From NCBI RefSeq assembly GCF_001039355.2, contig NW_019775924.1, forward strand, positions 149,601-213,600: a stretch of DNA of 64,000 bases. Direction: 5' to 3'. Positions within the stretch are counted from its first letter, which is position 1. Every line of letters begins with the position of its first letter. The position numbers and the translations under genes were made by a program. Below the pieces are notes generated by a model. It ran no database searches, was not told the origin of the DNA, and was given only the letters and a program-made list of their open reading frames with translations. Positions 48,060-64,000 of the stretch are shown here, piece by piece. This DNA comes from Lingula anatina (taxonomy: Eukaryota > Brachiopoda > Lingulata > Lingulida > Lingulidae).

Positions 48060-48142
48060 CAGCCTTTTGCCCTTAGACATTTCTGAAAAATTATACGGTG
48101 TGGTGTCACTATTCTAAAAGTGATGATAAAAGAAAAAAGATT

Positions 48143-48224
48143 CGCAGTTGGCAGGATTCAAATCTGTGCGGAGCGATCCCAATAGTTACCTTTTCTGTCG
48201 CCGTAACCACATTGCCGCAACTGC
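48143..48224 (-). pseudogene. decayed tRNA-Ser
   Basis: An 82-base stretch aligns end to end with the intact tRNA-Ser at 48935-49016 on the same strand. The acceptor (GCAGTTG...CAACTGC) still pairs through compensated changes. The anticodon stem is broken and the anticodon loop changed. The T-loop reads TTTGAAT instead of TTCGAAT and the D arm is altered, so it is a pseudogene. Confidence 0.8.
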
Positions 48225-48299
48225 CAATCTTATTCTGAAAATATTATTTTTCCCGACACTTCCTCATTCTATACAATATCACTGTCATAGGTGTCAGTA

Positions 48300-48496
48300 A
48301 GGCTGTATTCCCAGAGCTTTTAGATCGATCTATCCCCGCGGGGAGTCTCACTAGATTACTGTCAGATAATCCGGCTTAAATGTCCGTCCCGCCTACTACA
48401 GGCTGTTAGGGGCTCGGCTGACAGCTATTTAGCATGAACCCCCAGGGAGTTAGGTCGATCTGAAGTAGATCGATCTAATCTCTGGAAATGGGGTCT
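48300..48496. mobile_element. palindromic MITE, core family B
   Basis: Facing termini read GGCTGTATTCCCAGAG and CTCTGGAAATGG, with GATCGATCTATC and TAGATCGATC just inside. The inner arms hold GGGGAGTCTCACTAGATTAC and the ATTTAGCATGAACCCCC block. It is inserted between the decayed and the intact tRNA. Confidence 0.7.
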
Positions 48497-48671
48497 AAGA
48501 TTTCTTCCAAATACTTGCACTGTAAACGGATAAAAATATGACGCCGTGACGGTAGATAGAAAAACAGTGTTGACATTATGAGATAACTTAAGACGCTTAC
48601 ATTCATTTTATTGATACAAATAGGCTTATTCGCCCACAAAACTTAATTTGTTGTCAAAACTGCCTTAGAGG

Positions 48672-48850
48672 CCAACGTTCTATCTGGGTCGATCGAACTC
48701 TGCGGAGCTTCTCACTAAATTGCTTTCGGTGTGATTGTCTGGCCTGGCACGCCTCCTTTCTACCACCACACGATGCCACTTTCATGGCCGCACAAAGGAC
48801 GTGGAAAGGACGCCGTCCAGTGCCAGGGGGGGTTTACGGGCGCGTTCCCA
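48672..48850. mobile_element. partial palindromic MITE
   Basis: One arm is recognisable: TGGGTCGATCGAACTCTGCG, then CTCACTAAATTGC and a GGCACGCCTCC core. The opposite arm is not found, so the element is truncated. Confidence 0.5.
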
Positions 48851-48934
48851 TTAACCCATCGTACTATTACGCAGTTTTAAACATCATATACCGTGACCAA
48901 TTTGAAAAGAGATGAAAAGCAATAATTAAGTAAT

Positions 48935-49016
48935 CGCAGTCGACAGGATTCGAACCTGTGCGGGGAGACCCCAACAGATTTCTAGTCTGTCGCCTTAACC
49001 ACTCGGCCACGACTGC
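48935..49016 (-). tRNA. tRNA-Ser(AGA)
   Basis: An 82-base minus-strand gene. The acceptor stem GCAGTCG pairs with CGACTGC, with discriminator G. The D arm is TGGCCGAGTGGTTAAGGC. The anticodon stem-loop ACAGACTAGAAATCTGT carries AGA. A long variable arm (GGGGTCTCCCC) is typical of serine tRNAs, and the T-loop is TTCGAAT. A- and B-box promoter sequences are intact. No intron. A T run after the 3' end on the minus strand is weak. Confidence 0.97.
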
Positions 49017-50736
49017 CTACTTCTGACACATCTTCTAAGAAGATTGCGAGATTAAACGAATAGTTCTAGACTTCAAAAAATAGTTCTAGACTTCTAGACT
49101 TCAGAATAGGAAATATTTTATGTAAAAAAAAAATTGTTTACGTATAGATATAGATTCTAAAAACTTTTCTATATATTTGTTTGCAGCGTAGTTGCTATTT
49201 ATACGTGTGACTGGGCAGGTGTAAATTTCAGTAACCACATGCTTTCTTTGCTGTCTTGTAAGACATTATACGAAACAGGGTAGGTAACTCTCAATCAAAT
49301 TCTAAATGATTTAAGATAAAATTCTAAAAATAATGAATTCATGTTACTGTTATTTCATGGCTTAATAATACATTTTAATTGATACAAATAGGCTAATTCG
49401 CACTTAAAATGTCTTTGAAACAGAACTCATAGGTACAAAGAATTCGGATGGATAGTATCATAAAACAAGGAAAATGCATACATGTAGATTAAGTCTGTAA
49501 ATGCTATTTTTCACATCAATAAGAAGTAATAATATTCCTTATGTAATATGTGTAACTGAACATACTCCAGTAACCAGATGTTTTCTTTAGTTGCTATCTC
49601 GATAGGAAAATGTAAAACCAGTAGTTTTTGGTACATAGTTAAAGATACCAATTAATACTTTTCATTTTGCGCAGTACCACTCACAACCAGTAGTGTCAGC
49701 AACATGGCCTTTAATTCACTATGACGTTATCTTAACCGGGGATAATGACAATACCAACAAAAATTTAAGCTATATATAATAGGGTTCTCATTTATGCTGG
49801 TAAATAACATATTCACGTGCCTGTCGTGCACACCTGTCATACTCGGGGAAATATTCTCTTATATATATCAAATTTTAGATTTTTTCCCACGTGTACCCCA
49901 CTTACTTTAATTACAACGATCGTGCTGTTCAGGTTGTCGGGAGGGTATTGGAGAGACTCTACGGTCCACCCACGGTGTCTTCTCAGTCTCTTAGCTGTTT
50001 CAAAAGTGGACGATGTCCTTTGTCAAATTAATTTAACAGCTAGAGAGCCTATATAAATGGATCATACGAATATAGATGCTCTAAAGGTGGGATTCGCATT
50101 GATTTTTTTTCAGTGTATGTATCACGTATAAAATTGAATCATAGTTGCATCAAAAATAGACAAACCCACATGGTTCTTCATTTCTATAGCGCGCACTGGT
50201 GTGGGTGGGGGTGGGGGGTGGGTCTAATAACATTCGGACCACAGCATTGATTACTCTTATAGTGACAGAGCTAACGCTGGTATATGATCTCATATTTTTT
50301 TCACAAACATTAATCTATGCTTTTAGTCATACAGACGTTTCCATGTCCATTGCATTCCTTCATCAGTCAAATGATTTTATAATAGTTAACCAACCAAAAT
50401 TTGAACAGTCGCCTGTAGATTGATGAGTATTACCGATCTGGTCTGGTGATAAATATGGGATTCATTAAATAAGTCCTGTCTCTTTTTTTTCACACTCTAC
50501 ATGCACTGTGTGTCAGTGCTTCTCAAAAAGAAAAACTTCCAGTAAAAATATGGTCCTATTAAATAATATCTTATGTTTTATGCTGTCAGTGAAACCTTCA
50601 TGTTTTGCTTACTTGCATCACATGCCTTTCAGAATAACATATTAACATTTTGATCTATATCTCATGCATTTCAAAACAACAACAACAACAACAACAACAA
50701 CATCAACAAAATAACACCAACAAGAACAACAACATC

Positions 50737-50770
<34 letters not shown>

Positions 50771-51240
50771 GGATTAGAAGAAACACAAAAATTGTTATCA
50801 AAAAAAGAAAATAATAGAAAGAAAGAAAGAAAGAAAGAAAATAACTAAATTAATATCTTTTATGACATAAAATGTTTTCCTAGCGGTACCATCACAGAAG
50901 GATATTTTTCAAATGTGCAGTATCTTATAAGATAATAAATACATGTACATTAGTTCACAACTTGATATAATAAACTAGCCAATGAAATCCAAGCAAATTT
51001 TCACTGCGAGTGTTGCTTATGGCAGCGCCCATGCTGAACGACATTTTCTATTACAGCAAAGATTTCCCCTGATTTTAAACTGAAAGAGAATCTATATTCT
51101 TAATTTCAATAACTTCTGAACCATGTATGAATACCATTGATAGATCTGGGAGATATTATTGAGGCATCCCCACTAGTCAGACAGGTAAATTTACATCGAA
51201 CGATTGCCTTAAATCAGGGAGCGATTGCCTAAAATCACGA
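49017..51240. other. gene-free interval with local duplications and microsatellites
   Basis: No gene is supported. Blocks around 49196-49260 and 49540-49600 resemble each other (CAGTAACCACATGCTTTCTTT against CAGTAACCAGATGTTTTCTTT). A GATACAAATAGGCT motif occurs at 48615 and 49380. Together these suggest old tandem duplication around the tRNA. Microsatellites are AAC/AAT repeats at about 50675-50766 and a GAAA run at about 50817-50840. Confidence 0.45.
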
Positions 51241-51298
51241 TTCAGAGCTGGGCCTCTGAGGACGTGTATTTTAACAGCGCCCCTTGCAGAAATGACAG

Positions 51299-51981
51299 CG
51301 GCTCTTTGAGTGTGTTAGGCTTTTCGCCTTTATTATGAGAACCACTTGTCTTAGATAGGAAGGTAGGTGTCTCGCCTGCCTGGTATGAGATACATAGTCA
51401 CTTATATATGCAGGGTGCCCTGAAAAGGACATTCCGTGCTGAGTAGAGAGCGACTCTTAGAGTGTGTTAGGCTTCTCGCCTTTATTATAGGGAAAGAACG
51501 TCTTTGATAAGAGAGTAGGTGTCTCGCCTACTTCGTATGAGATTTATAGATACCGATCTACACAGGGGGCCCTGAAAAGGGCATTTCGTGATTGGCACAA
51601 TAGAGGCATCTCGCCTGTCGAGGGAAGGGGGAGGGTGGACTGGTTGCAGAAAGCGCTTTTCGGTCAACAAGTGACTTTCATCAGCTGCAGAGTCCGATAA
51701 TAAAAAAAAAAAGAAAATTTAGGGACGTAGGGGTTGGTAAGCAAAGGTGTCTCGCCTTTGTTTAGTGAGTTTTCATCAATGGTGTCTCGCCATTGTGAAC
51801 GATACGAGCCATCTCAGCTTTATAGTATCATGCTTGATCACAAGTGTCTCGCTTGTTTCAAAGTGGACGGTATGAATTGAGCGTGTGAATGGCTCAAGAG
51901 TCGGACGAGCCTAACCGTCAGTACCGGTGTCACGTGAAGAAACCGTCGTCGTGAATAAACCGTTCTGGCGGATTATTCACG
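51299..51981 (+). ncRNA. candidate structured RNA with an array of NUYUC pentaloop hairpins
   Basis: At least nine hairpins share a five-base loop fitting N-U-Y-U-C, closed by a U-G or C-G pair, while their stems differ by compensating changes. Spans: 51317-51329, 51361-51381, 51469-51481, 51514-51532, 51604-51616, 51738-51764, 51772-51799, 51801-51829 (decayed, C-A closure) and 51840-51856. Stems range from 4 to 11 pairs. Two 142-base tandem units (51299-51440 and 51451-51592, period 152) each carry a short and a long hairpin and then a GAAA-tetraloop hairpin. The 3' end has a 9+3-bp hairpin at 51950-51981. U-G closures and GAAA loops pair properly only in plus-strand RNA, which sets the strand. 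No ORF fits. I know no family with this pattern. Transcript ends, promoter and function are unknown. Confidence 0.55.
51950..51981 (+). other. strong hairpin at the 3' side of the hairpin array
   Basis: CGTGAATAA pairs with TTATTCACG over nine bases. After an A-A mismatch, CCG pairs with CGG around a TTCTGG loop. It may be a 3' stabilising structure of the candidate RNA. A G-run follows. Confidence 0.6.
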
Positions 51982-52026
51982 CGGGGGGTAGCAGTCTGTT
52001 GACTTACAGTACGTAGCTGCACATGC

Positions 52027-54018
52027 ATTTCCAACATTTCCCCGTAGAGAAAGTTGTAGTATTATCAAACACACTATTTCTTTTTAATGAAAATGACTGA
52101 ACTCTGAATTGAAAGAACATTGTAGAGTGAAAAGATTTATACTACGAGTCTTAGATCTGCCACGTTTTTTACAAAGAGCAAAACAGTTCAGTCACGATCA
52201 AAAGCTCACTTCCAACATTCCCCCGTATACTGCAGGGGTCGAAACAGATGGTCGCCCACTCGCCAATGCGACTTAGAAACGTCCCGGGCGACTACCTGTC
52301 AGGGGTACTGGTCCGTTTTGGCGACCGCTGAAAAGTGCCGAACATCGTTGCCAAACCCACAGTCTGCGACGTGAAGCACTAGCCCGAGGCAATTGCCCAC
52401 CTAAAGTGGCACCGGTCTAGTAAAAAAGTTGAAATTTTATAAAGCACCAGCTGTAATTTTGAACCTATTTTAACACTCAGTAAGATTTCAAAAATATGAG
52501 TCGCCAGTCTTCTTTGTCCCTGCCTCTAATTTGACGTTTCTAGATAGTATAATATGCCTCTCAGTTGAAAAAACTCACACCTAGCTCAAACTACTGAATA
52601 TTGATTAGTTGCTATAAATAACTTCACTGTAGTTATTAATAGTAGCAGTCTGTCTGATCAGCGTGTCGGCATCTTTTTATTTGACCAGTTTGTTGTCATG
52701 ACTACAAATTGCTGCCAATCAAGAAACTGGATCAGACCGGAATTCTTTGGTACTAGCAACAGGTTTTGTCAAAACAACACTGTCTCCGAAGCAAGTGTAA
52801 TGTATGCGTTATCTCATAGAACATTTAGGTTAGGACCACTTAGCAGACTGAGGGGTGGAGTATTCTATTTCCTTTTTTGTTTATATTTTTTATTTATAAT
52901 TTTAATGTCCATGAGTAAATACATGGCAGTTACATAAATACCCTATGAACTATTCTTGACAATGTGGGATAGTTCAGTTTATGCCATGGCTACCCCTCCA
53001 CACTTTGTCCTGGTAAAGTCCTTGAAAAGTTGTTTTTACAAATATATAACCAAAAGAATTGTTACCAAAAAAATTGTAAGACGTTTGTTTAATTACCCTT
53101 ACAACACCTATGTATTTTAAATTAGAAGTGGCATTATATACCAATGTAATTGGAAATAAATTGTCAGAAAAGAGCCATTGTCAATAAAAAGAATAGGAAT
53201 TTAAAAAAATTTTTTGATTGCATATAAAAAATGGAAAAAAAGATATAATAAAAATATGAAAAGTAAGGGCAACTATATTCAGTATTACAAATTTAAAAAA
53301 ATATTTTTTTCAATATTAAAAGAATTAAATATATTTTTAATTAATTTTACCACCCCATCAACTGGAAATTAACCTGATTGACTTTGTTATTCACTTGCTC
53401 TACTTCTATAATAAGGTTTATAAGAAAGTACAGTATGGTACCACAACTCTTTACAGCATCTGCTTAAACTTTTTTAAATGAATTATTAAAATTGGGCTAG
53501 TGTTTTTTGGTTCGGGCTAGTAAAGTTTGAGAGGAGTTTTTTTTCGTTTCACGTTCAACCCCAGCAATTAAAATAAAATTAAATTTTTAAGATTAAAATA
53601 TGGATATATGTAGAAGTTATATTTATTTCATAATAATTTTTTATATATTCATTTTATTTTTTATATATTATGATGATGATGAGCTAGCAGAGGAGGATGT
53701 GTACAAACAGTTAAAGGAACTGACTGGAATATGAATGTGTTAAGATAATCATATAGAAATAAAAATGGATGTTAAACATGTATGCGTTTACGTTATATCT
53801 AGTAGCTTGAAACTACTAATTTTTAACGTGAAATTTTACGGACCAGTACTTCTTGGTACGGACCAGTACCTCTACGGTCCACTGGTCCGTATTGGCCAGT
53901 CCTGCCCAAATTCTGTTTTGACCCCTGATACTGTAGTAATAAGATTATCAAATACATACTCTCTCATGACGAAAACCACTGAATTATGAATTGGAAAATC
54001 ATAGTTCAGTGCAAACAT
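52027..54018. repeat. tandem repeat of about 100 bp split by a hAT-type insertion
   Basis: Copy one (about 52027-52130) reads CCAACATTTCCCCGTA, then TAGTATTATCAAACACA, then ACTGAACTCTGAATTG. Copy two is interrupted. Its start (CCAACATTCCCCCGTA) is at 52212 and its remainder (TAGTAATAAGATTATCAAAT, then CACTGAATTATGAATTG) is at 53934-54000, on either side of the element at 52233-53927. Confidence 0.65.
52233..53927. mobile_element. hAT-type element, about 1.7 kb, no transposase
   Basis: Terminal inverted repeats are CAGGGGTCGAAACAGA (left) and TCTGTTTTGACCCCTG (right), one mismatch over 16 bases. Both flanks carry ATACTG as a likely partial target-site duplication. Subterminal ACTGGTCCGTTTTGGC and its relatives (GGACCAGTAC at the right) are repeated inside. 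The AT-rich middle has no long ORF, so the element is non-autonomous or decayed. hAT assignment rests on the CAGGGGTC terminus. Confidence 0.75.
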
Positions 54019-54550
54019 AGCGCCTACTTAGGACGACATCGTCATACCGGAAGTTACTTCTTTCAATCTACCCTCAATGCGCATGTGCAGAACGGTTTCG
54101 TCACAGCACGGGTCTATCACGCCACACCGGATTTAGTTTGTAACCTTCAGGGGCAATTAAGGCTTGGCCTTTGCGGCACGCATGAACATAAGTCTATCTG
54201 CCACTCCTGGGTCCTTTGTTTTTGACAACTGTTCATTGAAGTGCTTGTTCAAGACTACGGAATGATATGTCCAGTGGCTAAAGCCTTAATTCATTAGTAA
54301 CGTTTCCACAAATGGTTTTCTGTCCTAAAAATGGTTAGTCTCTCTGACAAAATAATGGCCCTTTCTCACCCCTCTCTAGCATTACTGCTGCTAAAATATA
54401 GCTTTTGCACAAAAAATGTAGCGTTATATTGTTATATCATTTTCTAAAGGTAAAAAAAATTTAATTTATTGAAAATTATAAAAACCGAACAATTATTCTG
54501 TTTTGCCTGATGTAACATTACATATACACATATATATATACCAGGGTACG

Positions 54551-63991
<9,441 letters not shown>

Positions 63992-64000
63992 GTATGATAG

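Noticed and set aside
47742-48117. ORFs drawn across the N run
   Set aside because: They consist of unknown residues. The gap has no sequence.
48143-48224. A second functional tRNA
   Set aside because: The anticodon stem and T-loop are broken.
51299-51856. Hairpin array considered as a CRISPR array
   Set aside because: Spacing is irregular, the stems differ from each other, and the genome is animal. Only the loop is conserved.
51299-51981. Hairpin array considered as 7SK, RNase P/MRP, SRP or telomerase RNA
   Set aside because: No SRP GNAR domain, no RNase P P4 signature, no 7SK GAUC hairpin, and no telomere template. CCTAACCG at 51909-51916 is too short to be a template.

Overview
This is a window of an invertebrate animal nuclear genome, AT-rich, with genes split by many GT-AG introns. 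Conserved genes of animal type (GM2 activator, mitochondrial alanyl-tRNA synthetase), a eukaryotic tRNA-Ser and non-LTR retrotransposon remains support this. The style would suit a lophotrochozoan (for example a mollusc) or a basal deuterostome, but I cannot fix the phylum from sequence alone. There are no operons, CRISPR arrays or bacterial genes.

Layout. 1-3.4 kb: no gene, but a large 0.76-kb foldback element. 3.4-6.5 kb: a complete four-exon GM2 activator (ML-domain) gene, whose first intron holds a tandem duplication and two short hAT-like elements. 6.5-24.8 kb: mostly gene-free repeats, microsatellites and a few possible TATA/first-exon signals. 24.8-28 kb: a small secreted-protein gene with paired CX3C motifs. 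It is repeated at 31.5-32.4 kb inside a second copy of a 4.3-kb segment. The two copies meet at a single N, so they are probably unmerged alleles. 34.3-35.6 kb: a decayed LINE tail and an unrecognised 178-codon ORF. 37.3-38.9 kb: a two-exon NHL-repeat protein flanked by inverted copies of a palindromic element. 40.9-43.3 kb: a five-exon gene for a single-pass membrane protein with a CUB-like ectodomain and a tyrosine-rich tail bearing PPxY and near-ITAM motifs. 43.7-47.0 kb: a second copy of 38.3-41.6 kb, again starting at a single N, carrying only NHL exon 2 and the first exon of the membrane-protein gene. 47.8-48.06 kb: an assembly gap. 48.1-49.0 kb: a decayed and then an intact tRNA-Ser(AGA). 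51.3-52.0 kb: an array of at least nine hairpins with a shared NUYUC pentaloop and covarying stems, the best candidate here for an undescribed structured RNA. 52.2-53.9 kb: a hAT-type insertion. 54.5-64 kb: eighteen exons of mitochondrial alanyl-tRNA synthetase (AARS2), continuing past the window end. The 5' half of its exon 17 is present three times in tandem.

The genes have unrelated jobs (lysosomal glycolipid transfer, mitochondrial translation, membrane signalling, secretion) and show no functional clustering. The common thread is a heavy load of short palindromic transposons. Several share a core and recur in introns and between genes. Exon boundaries below were read by eye from splice sites, reading frame and family resemblance. 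No alignment or transcript data were available.
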